From the NCBI GenBank assembly GCA_046582115.1, contig JAYGFA010000102.1, forward strand, positions 1-27,907: a stretch of DNA of 27,907 nt. The letters are read 5' to 3'. The stretch's first letter is position 1, and every line of letters starts with the position of its first letter. Below the pieces are notes generated by a model. That model did no database searches. It was not told the origin of the DNA and saw only the letters and a list, made by a program, of their open reading frames with translations. Source of the stretch: UBA11889 sp046582115 (GTDB taxonomy: Bacteria; Pseudomonadota; Gammaproteobacteria; Pseudomonadales; Azotimanducaceae). Position numbers and translations under genes: made by a program. Positions 9,138 through 16,287 of this stretch are shown piece after piece.

Positions 9138-9212
9138 TGGACAGCCGACCCAAACTCTGTACAATTCCCGCCCCCTTTTTGTTCAGTACATTTATGGCGG
9201 AAGAACTGTACA
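9138..9212 (+). promoter_or_regulatory. merR promoter with TGTACA-type operator sites
   Basis: TGGACA at 9138-9143 and TACAAT at 9160-9165, 16 bases apart, form a likely sigma-70 promoter. The -10 box overlaps CTGTACAA. Two more TACA sites follow, at 9187 (CAGTACAT) and 9209 (CTGTACAG), the last inside the merR coding region; these two are 22 bases apart, twice an 11-bp unit. The pattern nTnTACAn is the half-site described for CarH, a B12-dependent MerR protein. Autorepression by the encoded MerR protein is the natural reading, not shown here. Confidence 0.5.
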
Positions 9213-10105
9213 GAATCGGCGCGGTGTCTAAACTAACGGGCGTTACCGTTGAATGTCTCCGCGCATGGGAACGACGCTATGGCATGAATCCAGCGGAAAA
9301 AGCTGGCAAGACGCGCTTCTACAGCGAAACACAGGTTCATCGGCTAACCCAGGTCAAGCGTCTGATCGATCAAGGTCACCCCATCAGCCAACTCGTAAAC
9401 CTGAGTGATGCCGAACTCGCCCATCGATTGGGTCAATATCCGCCGGCGCCAACAATCCGGAGCCGTAGACCCAAAGTAGGCCTTGCCGGGACCACGTTGC
9501 TTTTAGCCGAAGAACAACACGGTGATGGCACCCGTCTGGACATCCTCGATCGTTGGTCGACCCCCGACGCTTTTGCCACAACGCGATCGCAACAGACCCG
9601 GCCACAACGACTTCCGAGACTCGACGTAGTTGTCTTGGAAGTGCCGAGCCTCGATACCTATCTTATTGATAAATATGTAGAATCTATAGATGAGCGGGTG
9701 GTAGTCATATACCATTTCAGTACCGAGGGCGACCTAAAAATCGCAGCGGAGCGTGAGCTAGAGGTGCTCGCCTGGCCGTCAACGTGGCAGCAAATCGAGG
9801 ACGCGTGCCTGCGCTCCGACCGCGAGTCTCGCCGAACAAACTCGGCCCACCGTCGTTTCTCCGACGAACAACTTCTCCACATGGCGATAAGAACCAAAAT
9901 CGAAGGCTGCGCCTGCCCTCGCGACTTGGTCCAACTAATTACACAAATTAACGCATACGCGATCCACGCCGAGCGCTGTGGCACGATCGACACGACGGCT
10001 ATTCACCAAGAGCTCTCGATGGAAGCCAATGCAGCGAGAGCGTGCCTCGAAAACGCCCTCGGCGTTCTCGTAGAACAGGAAGAATCGGTTCACAAAGCCA
10101 ATTAA
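9194..10105 (+). CDS. MerR family regulator, CarH/LitR-like architecture without B12 motif
   Basis: 303 residues from ATG 9194. The N-terminal winged helix (about 5-72) is typical MerR: YRIGAVSKLTGVTVECLRAW, RRYG, RFYSETQVHRL. A linker (SDAELAHRLG) leads to a Rossmann-like middle part (VGLAGTTLLLAEEQ, LDVVVLEVPSLDTYL, RVVVIYHFS) where CarH would bind cobalamin, but the DxHxxG loop is not present. The C-terminal helical part has a CACPRDLVQLITQINAYA block that I recognise from MerR proteins common near light- or stress-inducible photolyase genes in proteobacteria. Here no such operon is present. It probably represses its own promoter and the promoter at 10135, both carrying TGTACA sites. The ligand, if any, is unknown. 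Confidence 0.85.
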   Translation: MAEELYRIGAVSKLTGVTVECLRAWERRYGMNPAEKAGKTRFYSETQVHRLTQVKRLIDQGHPISQLVNLSDAELAHRLGQYPPAPTIRSRRPKVGLAGTTLLLAEEQHGDGTRLDILDRWSTPDAFATTRSQQTRPQRLPRLDVVVLEVPSLDTYLIDKYVESIDERVVVIYHFSTEGDLKIAAERELEVLAWPSTWQQIEDACLRSDRESRRTNSAHRRFSDEQLLHMAIRTKIEGCACPRDLVQLITQINAYAIHAERCGTIDTTAIHQELSMEANAARACLENALGVLVEQEESVHKAN

Positions 10106-10109
10106 ATTA

Positions 10110-10164
10110 CTGTACAAATACTATACATAAATCCTTGACAAACATTTTGTACTGTACATACTAT
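10110..10164 (+). promoter_or_regulatory. strong sigma-70 promoter with 11-bp repeat operator
   Basis: TTGACA at 10135-10140, an 18-base spacer, then TACTAT at 10159-10164. Upstream, TACTGTACAAA and TACTATACATA (10108-10129) form a tandem 11-bp direct repeat; each holds nTnTACAn, with TACA at 10113 and 10124. A third site, TGTACTGTACA (10148-10158), is a palindrome abutting the -10 box. This is the layout known for CarH-type MerR operators. The start would fall near 10171. No convincing protein gene follows before the minus-strand gene ending at 10453. Confidence 0.6.
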
Positions 10165-10170
10165 GTGACC

Positions 10171-10282
10171 AAAGAGCTTAGGCGTGCAACACAACTTCAA
10201 TGCAGTCCTCCCTTTCAAGTGTCCTTCCCCCAGCGAAGTTGTTTTCAGCGGCTCCCCGCCGCTGACACGCCTTTTTACTTTT
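10171..10282 (+). ncRNA. candidate small RNA with C-rich loops under MerR control
   Basis: Downstream of the strong promoter the plus strand folds into two clear hairpins. ACAACTTC (10191-10198) pairs perfectly with GAAGTTGT (10235-10242), enclosing a 36-base loop rich in C (CCTCCC and CCTTCCCCC). CAGCGGC (10246-10252) pairs with GCCGCTG (10258-10264) around a TCCCC loop, followed 7 bases later by TTTTTACTTTT (10272-10282), a possible though displaced termination tract. C-rich loops complementary to Shine-Dalgarno sequences are a known feature of trans-acting small RNAs. The 5' end is inferred from the promoter and the 3' end from the T-rich stretch; expression is not shown. It matches no RNA family I recognise. 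Confidence 0.4.
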
Positions 10283-10452
10283 CCTTGCCGAGGGGGCGTG
10301 TAAAGCGTCTTGGTCGCGGGACGGGTCTCTGTGCCCGCAGGTCCCGCGAGCGGCCTCTTCCAAATCTGTCGCTCAGTCCCGATTTGATCGCCGTCGCATA
10401 AGCTCGTGCGCCCGCCGCGAATTCGCATCGTCCCGGCACCGCGAAAGAATCT
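10283..10452. other. GC-rich structured non-coding stretch between convergent genes
   Basis: No plausible protein is encoded here. ACACGCC (10265-10271) can pair with GGCGTGT (10295-10301), an alternative to the T-rich termination above. CGCGGGAC (10315-10322) pairs with GTCCCGCG (10341-10348) with an inner CGGG/CCCG pairing (10322-10325 with 10333-10336), a stable stem. Either the small RNA is longer, with a 3' domain reaching about 10350, or these stems are the 3' end of the minus-strand kinase transcript. No T-run follows on the plus strand. Confidence 0.35.
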
Positions 10453-11460
10453 TCAGTCGGTCAATAGTTTGAGTGCTGAACGGGCCCGCGCGGATATTCC
10501 TTCTTTGTAGGCTTCTAAATCGAACTCCTGTTTTCCCATCGCCCCGACGAGATAACGTTTGTAGACACCCTGGGTTATCGCGCCCAAACGCCAGTGTGAA
10601 AACGCACGGTAGTAATTGATCCGTTCGAGGTTGCGCCCCGTCGCAGCTTCGTATCGCTCCTGGATCTCGTTTCGCTCAGGAAATCCGCCGATCGCTGTTG
10701 GTGCATTTTCTGCTCCGCGTTCCCCAACGGACGGCCAGTTATTGAGCATGTACCCAACATCCGCGAGGGGATCACCCAGCGTGCAGAGTTCCCAGTCGAG
10801 CAGCGCCGCCATTCGACCATCGGCGACGATCATATTACCCGGACGATAGTCGCCGTGAACTATAGTAGACCCAATTTGGGTCGGCAGGTCCTGGTGCAAC
10901 AGATTCAGACTCTCATCCATTTCGGGAATTTCATGCGTTTTGGTGGCTTCCCACTGCTTTGTCCACCGTTTTAGTTGACGTTCAATGTACGCTTCCTTTC
11001 GTCCGAGTTGACCCAAGCCAACATCGTCAGGGTCAATCAAATGTAGGTTGGAGAGAACTTCGATCGCGTGCAGTCCAAACGAACGTCGCGCCGGTTCCGT
11101 CATTTTTTGTGCAGGTTGTTGGTTGTGCAATACGGTACCAATCACAAAACCCATAAGGTAAAACGGAACCCCGTTAACGTCCGTGTCTTCGCATAACCCA
11201 AACGTTGGGGCCACCGGGACCGACGAACCCGACAATGCGGACACGATTCGGTGCTCCCGACCCATATCGTGCGCACTCTCTAAAACGTGGCCTAATGGTG
11301 GGCGCCGCAGGACATACGCTGATCCTCGGGTATCGGTGAACCTGAACGTAAGGTTCGAATGGCCTCCGGCGATGAGCTCAAATTGAAGCGGAGGGACGAT
11401 TTCCGGGATCCTGCCCCGAACCCAGTCCGTGACTTTCGCTAGCTCGATTCCATCGGTCAT
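10453..11460 (-). CDS. APH-fold phosphotransferase family protein (ACAD10/11-like)
   Basis: 335 residues from ATG 11460; the frame is open 17 codons further, but homology starts after MTDGIELAKVTDWV. Features are GGHSNLTFRF (32-41, nucleotide loop), the VLRRPP strand (50-55), HGDYRPGNM (202-210, catalytic loop) and LLDWELCTLGDPLADVGYML (220-239, metal site). This is the clade that accompanies acyl-CoA dehydrogenases and resembles the kinase domains of ACAD10/ACAD11, which phosphorylate hydroxyacyl-CoA. It is only distantly similar to the phosphotransferase at 6440. It stands alone, convergent with the structured region downstream of merR. The natural substrate is not known from sequence. Confidence 0.9.
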   Translation of the reverse strand: MTDGIELAKVTDWVRGRIPEIVPPLQFELIAGGHSNLTFRFTDTRGSAYVLRRPPLGHVLESAHDMGREHRIVSALSGSSVPVAPTFGLCEDTDVNGVPFYLMGFVIGTVLHNQQPAQKMTEPARRSFGLHAIEVLSNLHLIDPDDVGLGQLGRKEAYIERQLKRWTKQWEATKTHEIPEMDESLNLLHQDLPTQIGSTIVHGDYRPGNMIVADGRMAALLDWELCTLGDPLADVGYMLNNWPSVGERGAENAPTAIGGFPERNEIQERYEAATGRNLERINYYRAFSHWRLGAITQGVYKRYLVGAMGKQEFDLEAYKEGISARARSALKLLTD

Positions 11461-11678
11461 GATTCCAGCACTCTGCTTCCTCCGTCCTCTGGTGATAACC
11501 GGTCGAGGCACACCGCGTCAACCCTGGGAATCTACCCGGATCGATCGCCAGCGATACCGCGACGGTCAAGCCTGGCGTTATCGCTCGTTTTACGTCTCGT
11601 GACGCGTATTTTCGCTACCAAGCGCCAGAGTTGTTTAAAATAGCTAAAGTACAATTCAGCAATTCACTCGGTAGATAC

Positions 11679-12428
11679 GTGATCGACCGACTGACGGCTC
11701 CCATCAAAGCCCTAGTACGCGGATTTGTCTTAATCCGTCAACCGCGATTGCGCCGATACGTGTGGCGACCCGCTGCCTGCAGTTTGGTCATCGTCACCGC
11801 GTTGCTCCTATTTGCGTTCAACTACCTCGAGATCGGTGTTCGAAGCATGATGCAACTATTGCCTGATTGGCTTTCGTTCTTCGGGTCCATTCTCGCACCG
11901 ATTGTTTACGTGACCGCGATCGTGGTGAGTGGTTGGTTGGTTGGATTTATCGCGTTGATTATCGCGAGCCCTTTCTTAGGAAGCTTGTCGTCGCAAACAG
12001 AAGCGCACGAATACGGGATAGCTATCAGCTTAGACGAGAGTCTTTTGAAATCAGCTATCTCAGCGTACAAGCGAGAACTCACTAAACTTCGATACCATCT
12101 AACGTTACTGTTCATCGCCCTGATCGTTGGTTTAATTCTTAGTCCTATTGCACCTCTCGTTTGGCTGATAATCGGTGCCTGGGTAACGACCGCACAGTTC
12201 GTCGATTATGCTTCAGAAAACCGCGGGCTCCCTTTTACGCACACCCGCGCGCTTTTGCGAGCAAACCGGAGCGCTACCATTATTTTCGGGTCTCTCGTGG
12301 TCGGTTTGCTGGCATTACCTTTCCTTAGCATCCTCGTTATTCCTGCGAGCGTTTGTGCCGGAACCCTATTCTGGAAGTATCTACACGACTTACCGGCTGA
12401 ACCCCCGTCCATGGCAACGCGCGAATAG
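11679..12428 (+). CDS. cysZ: CysZ/EI24-family membrane protein (sulfate uptake)
   Basis: 249 residues from GTG 11679, close to the 253 of E. coli CysZ. The order of blocks matches that family: IRQPRLRRYVWRPAA, a first membrane helix (SLVIVTALLLFAFNYL), LLPDWLSFFGSILAPI, a second helix pair, IASPFLGSLSSQTEA, then WVTTAQFVDYASENRGLPF, TRALLRANR and the last helices ending VIPASVCAGTLFW. CysZ forms an inner-membrane sulfate channel. The frame is open to a TTG at 11631 (265 residues), but neither start has a good ribosome site and the shorter form fits the family length. It is divergent from the kinase gene and convergent with the next gene, with no cysteine-biosynthesis genes nearby. Confidence 0.82.
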   Translation: MIDRLTAPIKALVRGFVLIRQPRLRRYVWRPAACSLVIVTALLLFAFNYLEIGVRSMMQLLPDWLSFFGSILAPIVYVTAIVVSGWLVGFIALIIASPFLGSLSSQTEAHEYGIAISLDESLLKSAISAYKRELTKLRYHLTLLFIALIVGLILSPIAPLVWLIIGAWVTTAQFVDYASENRGLPFTHTRALLRANRSATIIFGSLVVGLLALPFLSILVIPASVCAGTLFWKYLHDLPAEPPSMATRE

Positions 12429-12449
12429 TAATTCACATTGGAAAATCGC

Positions 12450-13352
12450 TTAGCAGAGCCGTTCCCGCACCCCCGCCATCCGCTCGATCGTCGCCAGCGC
12501 GTCGTCCTGATCTCTCGATATATTTCGCATTAAAACGTCCGTAAATCCAAGCTCTTTATAGGCATTTAGGCGTTCGGCAACTAACCCGATATCCCCCACG
12601 ATGAGTGCATCTGGGTCAAAACCGCGGTAATTTCCGAGGTAGGGTTCCATCTTGCGATTAGCGTCGGTGACGGATTTCCCAACGAAGACGTCCCTTCGCA
12701 ATGCGAGGGCCCCGTCGGCGTTACCCAGGCGCTCACACGCGTTGCGATAAACGTTGAGTTGGTGTCGCGTCGCTTCAAATACGCTTCCGGGATCACCCAG
12801 CCAACCGTCACCAAGCCGCGCCGCGCGTTCGATCGCCACATCCGCCGTTGCACCTATCCATATATCGATTGGTTCTGGTGGCAACGGTGAGATCCGAGCA
12901 CCCCTCAAATGCCAATGACGATCGTGATCAAGCGTTTCTCCAGACCACAACCGGCGTAAGAGGCTGACCGCATCCTCAAACATGGTCCGCCGATCGCGAT
13001 GTAGAACGCCCATCCCCTCACTCTGTACTCTTTCACTACCCAATCCACACTGCAGAATGAATCGGCCTTGAGCGATGCATGCGAGCGTCGCAGTCTGCTC
13101 TGCCAAGAGAACCGGGTTCCACAGAGGCAACAGATACAGTGCGCCGCACTCACGGCGATCCCATTCCGCTAGTATTCGCCCGATCATTGGGCTGTTCTGA
13201 TAGTAAGGAGCCGCCGTGACGTGATGATCGCCAACGAACAGCGAATCAAGGCCAGCATCCGCGGCCCGGCGAGCCCGCTCAATGATATTCCGGGCACCGA
13301 CGCGATGATCGTGTGTCAGCTGCATGGTGGCTATGGAAATCCCCACGCGCAT
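12450..13352 (-). CDS. LLM class (luciferase-like) flavin/F420-dependent oxidoreductase
   Basis: 300 residues with the luciferase-like barrel: MRVGISIATMQLT, AARRAADAGLDSLFVGDHHV, NPVLLAEQTATLACIAQGRFILQCGLGS, DIWIGATADVAIERAARLGDGWLG and LIVGDIGLVAERLNAYKELGFTDVLMR at the C-terminus. It is a different subgroup from the enzyme at 1872 and the two share only the fold-level motifs. The ATG directly follows the TAG of the Nudix gene (TAG at 13353-13355, ATG at 13350-13352), so translation is probably coupled. Reduced FMN or F420 is the likely cofactor; the substrate is unknown. Confidence 0.9.
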   Translation of the reverse strand: MRVGISIATMQLTHDHRVGARNIIERARRAADAGLDSLFVGDHHVTAAPYYQNSPMIGRILAEWDRRECGALYLLPLWNPVLLAEQTATLACIAQGRFILQCGLGSERVQSEGMGVLHRDRRTMFEDAVSLLRRLWSGETLDHDRHWHLRGARISPLPPEPIDIWIGATADVAIERAARLGDGWLGDPGSVFEATRHQLNVYRNACERLGNADGALALRRDVFVGKSVTDANRKMEPYLGNYRGFDPDALIVGDIGLVAERLNAYKELGFTDVLMRNISRDQDDALATIERMAGVRERLC

Positions 13353-13907
13353 CTACCTTTCTCCCTTGGCCCCGATCAATCGACCCTCAAGATACTGTCG
13401 GATTTCAGTTTGATCTACCCGCCCAACGTCATGTGATCTCAAACAATCGTTTTCGAAAATAAAATCTCCGTGAATGCAATCGCCTGCAAGCACCTGGGGT
13501 AGCCACAGGGCATCGTCCTCCCACATCTCTTGGTATGGGATTTCGTCCAGTCCACACCAAAAAGGCTTGGCTTCGTTACTCGACACTGCATCGCCCTCGA
13601 ATGCCCTCGACGTAAAGACGTAGCCTGCCATGGAGAAACCGTTGCCAATATCATAAAAACGCAGTGCTGCGGCGGGACTAAGTGACGCCACCTGGATTCC
13701 GACTTCTTCACGCACTTCGCGTACCGCGCATTGATAGATCGACTCGTTTTCCTCGAGACGTCCGCCCGGCGCGTTGACCCGCCCTGACCCGTGCCCGCTG
13801 AGCTTGTGGATCAATAAAACAGAAGACTCTCTCAACAGGTACACAAGCGTCGCGTGCTTTTTTGGTCGCCAATTCGTCGCTATTGCAAATTCTTTGGTCA
13901 CGGCCAC
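13353..13907 (-). CDS. Nudix hydrolase (MutT/MTH1-like)
   Basis: About 184 residues. A complete Nudix box is visible: GGRLEENESIYQCAVREVRE continuing EVGI, matching GX5EX7REUXEEXGU. The preceding VYLLRESSVLLIHKLSGHGSGRVNAPGG is the usual strand and substrate loop of oxidised-nucleotide hydrolases such as MTH1 and related 8-oxo-dGTPases. It likely hydrolyses a damaged or surplus nucleoside triphosphate to the monophosphate. The frame is open to a TTG at 13997, but that start would sit 37 bases from the divergent macrodomain start. GTG 13907 has AGGGG about 10 bases upstream and begins just before the fold, so I prefer it. It is followed without gap by the LLM oxidoreductase. Confidence 0.87.
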   Translation of the reverse strand: MAVTKEFAIATNWRPKKHATLVYLLRESSVLLIHKLSGHGSGRVNAPGGRLEENESIYQCAVREVREEVGIQVASLSPAAALRFYDIGNGFSMAGYVFTSRAFEGDAVSSNEAKPFWCGLDEIPYQEMWEDDALWLPQVLAGDCIHGDFIFENDCLRSHDVGRVDQTEIRQYLEGRLIGAKGER

Positions 13908-14034
13908 AGTATAGGCGCCCCTAGCGTCCAGCTTGAGTTCGCGGGATAAGGTGTTCTCTACGCTTCCCGCAAACTTGGCAACGACCAAGTTATTCAATTT
14001 TGAGCTCTCCTAAACGAATCACCCTAAGACTACT

Positions 14035-14523
14035 TTGAAGATTGAGTCTCACTTTGGTGACATCACGGAAGAACGCGTCGATGCCATTGTCAATGCTGCG
14101 AATACTAAGTTACTCGGCGGCGGCATTGACGGAGCCATTCACCGAGCTGCGGGACCAGGATTACTCCGAGAGTGTCGGCACCTCGGCGGTTGCCCCACCG
14201 GCAACGCTCGTATTACCGGCGCATATTGTCTTTCGGCGCGTTATATCATTCATGCGGTCGGGCCCATATGGAAAAACGGCAACGCCCATGAACCCGAACT
14301 ACTGCGCAACTGCTACGAACAATGTCTCTGGCTCGCGGCTGACAATGAGGTTACGAGCATCGCTTTTCCGGCCATTTCGACAGGCGTGTATGGATTTCCA
14401 GCAAACCTCGCAGCAACCATCGCTGTTGAAACAATACGAGATAACCCGTGGGTCGATCTAGTCCGTTTCGTCTGTTTCGACCGGTTAACCGCTGCGATTT
14501 ACGACGCGCTCTTGTCGGGGTAA
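14035..14523 (+). CDS. macrodomain protein (ADP-ribosyl hydrolase / O-acetyl-ADP-ribose deacetylase type)
   Basis: 162 residues, a stand-alone macrodomain of MacroD/YmdB type. Motifs in order: GDITEERVDAIVNAANTKLL (about 8-27, with the ADP-ribose contact NAAN), GGGIDGAIHRAAGP, GGCPTGNARITGAY, IIHAVGP and FPAISTGVYGFP (the diphosphate loop). It should bind ADP-ribose and remove it or its acetyl ester from proteins or metabolites. The start is a TTG with no clear ribosome site; homology begins right away, so a much later start is excluded. Its 3' end overlaps the convergent dUTPase gene by 25 bases. Confidence 0.92.
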   Translation: MKIESHFGDITEERVDAIVNAANTKLLGGGIDGAIHRAAGPGLLRECRHLGGCPTGNARITGAYCLSARYIIHAVGPIWKNGNAHEPELLRNCYEQCLWLAADNEVTSIAFPAISTGVYGFPANLAATIAVETIRDNPWVDLVRFVCFDRLTAAIYDALLSG

Positions 14524-15101
14524 CGCCTTTCTAGAGCGTCAAGAAGCTCCTCCACGAAGGAATCCGATAGTGGATTCAATTTGCCCACTAGTTCGCTCAG
14601 ATGCTCATTGTCTTCGCGCCCCTGCCACACTTTCCGGTAGCGACCATCCTTGTAACCATGTGCCTGTCGAAACTGGTTTAACACGTTTTTACCGATGTAC
14701 TTTTCAAAAAGTTCGTCGAGCGACATCGGTAGCGTATTCAAAACATCCACAAAACTCGCTACGTGGAAATTCGGATCGACAAGCGCTCGTGAAGCAAGCG
14801 ATTCAACAGCTCCACGAAAATCGCCGCCATCCTTGCAATCCGCGCGCTTAACCATCTCACACGCCAGGTCAGGACCGACACGGTCGTCACGAATGAGATC
14901 AGACAATCCGAAGTGCCAGATATCAACGATTTCGAGCTTTACCTGCTCGATATCCGCAATCTGTTTTTTCCACCATTTCCACCCGAAATGGTCGAGTAAT
15001 TCCGCACATTCAACCCAAACGGCCCTGTAATACTCAAATCCTTGATTTCGCCAATCGAGGTGTACTTCGTCATTATGCACGGCTTGCATCCTGGCCATCA
15101 T
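14499..15101 (-). CDS. dimeric (all-alpha, dUTPase_2 type) dUTP diphosphatase
   Basis: 200 residues from ATG 15101. It is the all-helical NTP pyrophosphatase form of dUTPase, distinct from the trimeric Dut. The metal motif ExxE is in ECAELLDHFGWKWWKKQ and ExxD in QVKLEIVDIWHFGLSD, a family-typical stretch; a third block is LPMSLDELFEKYIGKNVLNQFRQAHG with GYKDGRYRKVW. It cleaves dUTP to dUMP and pyrophosphate, keeping uracil out of DNA. The frame is open to a TTG at 15140, giving 213 residues; either start is possible. Convergent with, and overlapping, the macrodomain gene, beside a Nudix gene: a small nucleotide-housekeeping neighbourhood. Confidence 0.9.
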   Translation of the reverse strand: MMARMQAVHNDEVHLDWRNQGFEYYRAVWVECAELLDHFGWKWWKKQIADIEQVKLEIVDIWHFGLSDLIRDDRVGPDLACEMVKRADCKDGGDFRGAVESLASRALVDPNFHVASFVDVLNTLPMSLDELFEKYIGKNVLNQFRQAHGYKDGRYRKVWQGREDNEHLSELVGKLNPLSDSFVEELLDALERRYPDKSAS

Positions 15102-15186
15102 GGACAAGCGTCCGGCAAAGGTCTCCTCAGCGTTCGTCAATCCGATTTCTCACTTGCACACTGCCTTTATTTGTTATTGTGCGTGA

Positions 15187-16194
15187 ATGCCTGCACCAGC
15201 GACAGCTCTGGTCATGCACCCCTTCGTGAGGGAAGAACTTCTGCATGACAAGCATATTGCAAGACTCGATACGCTGTGTTCGCTCGCATCCCGAAACCCA
15301 TTCCCATCGTTCGATAACGCACCGCAAAAAACGCTGGCGAAAACAGAAATTTTGATTACGAGTTGGGGATGCCCGAACATCGATCGGGCCGTACTCAACC
15401 AACTACCGAACCTAAAGCTCATTGCGCATTTAGCTGGCAGCGTAAAGGGTTTTGTCGATGAGTACGCATGGCGGCGTGGTGTACAGGTCACCAACGCCGT
15501 CGCCGCCAACGCTGTGCCGGTAGCGGAATACACGCTTGCAGCCATCTTGTTCGCTAACAAACGTGTTTTTCAACTCAACCGGATCTATCGAAAGGTGCGT
15601 GTGAATAGGTCTCCCTGGTCTCGAGAAGCGCCCGACGTCGGCAACTATGGCAAAACCGTGGGTATCGTCGGGGCTTCTCATATTGGTCGACTAGTACTTC
15701 GATACCTGCAACAACACGATTTCAACCTCTTGTTGTACGACCCGTATGTATCGCCTTTGGACGCCAGAGATCTAGGTGCTGCAAAGGTTGGCCTCGCGGA
15801 GCTTGCCAGCCAAAGCGATGTGGTGTCGTTACATGCTCCTTTGCTACCCGAAACCCGCAATATCTTGGGTGCACGAGAGCTGAGCTTGATGAAGGATCAC
15901 GCCACGCTCATTAATACGGCTCGAGGTGGCCTCGTTGATCACGCCGCACTTACGCATGAATTGGCGAACGGTCGACTCTTCGCCGTGCTTGATACCACCG
16001 ATCCTGAAGTCCCAGCGCCCGACTCGCCCCTCTATGAGCTACCAAACGTATTCTTGACACCTCATATCGCCGGATCATTGGGTAACGAAACGCAACGGTT
16101 AGCGGAGTGCATCCTCGAAGAAATCGGTCGCTTCGTAAAAAACGTACCACTACAGCATGCCGTCAAGCGCGAGGAGCTGGATCGACTCGCTTAG
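15187..16194 (+). CDS. D-2-hydroxyacid dehydrogenase (NAD-dependent)
   Basis: 335 residues with the split substrate domain and Rossmann domain of the D-isomer-specific 2-hydroxyacid dehydrogenases. The NAD loop reads TVGIVGASHIGRLVLRYL (GxxxxG with an unusual A-S-H filling). The catalytic Arg is in NTARGGLVDHAAL, the Glu in DTTDPEVP and the His in TPHIAGS. It reduces 2-keto acids or oxidises 2-hydroxy acids; the SVKGFVDEYAWRRGVQVTNA block is typical of the clade without assigned substrate. It is divergent from dUTPase over about 85 bases and transcribed in the same direction as the acyl-CoA dehydrogenases, 93 bases upstream. Confidence 0.92.
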   Translation: MPAPATALVMHPFVREELLHDKHIARLDTLCSLASRNPFPSFDNAPQKTLAKTEILITSWGCPNIDRAVLNQLPNLKLIAHLAGSVKGFVDEYAWRRGVQVTNAVAANAVPVAEYTLAAILFANKRVFQLNRIYRKVRVNRSPWSREAPDVGNYGKTVGIVGASHIGRLVLRYLQQHDFNLLLYDPYVSPLDARDLGAAKVGLAELASQSDVVSLHAPLLPETRNILGARELSLMKDHATLINTARGGLVDHAALTHELANGRLFAVLDTTDPEVPAPDSPLYELPNVFLTPHIAGSLGNETQRLAECILEEIGRFVKNVPLQHAVKREELDRLA

Positions 16195-16287
16195 TCAATC
16201 GCCACAAGTACGCCAGTCCGGTGTCCGCTTCTTTATCTATTCGATGATCGGGTAGACTCCCTTTCGTCACTGCCTACTGGAGACGAG

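Noticed and set aside
10190..10400. CsrB-like RNA on the minus strand because of several GGA motifs, one in a GGGGA hairpin loop
   Set aside because: No promoter is seen for that strand, the motifs are few and not in regularly repeated hairpins, and the plus strand has the strong promoter.
10042..10401. Plus-strand open frame of 119 codons across the region after merR
   Set aside because: Its start lies inside merR in another frame, the residues are Arg/Pro-rich without a domain, and the stretch is better explained by RNA stems.
10106..10452. Cobalamin riboswitch or other known structured RNA (6S, SRP, RNase P, tmRNA)
   Set aside because: No B12 box and none of the conserved segments of those RNAs on either strand.
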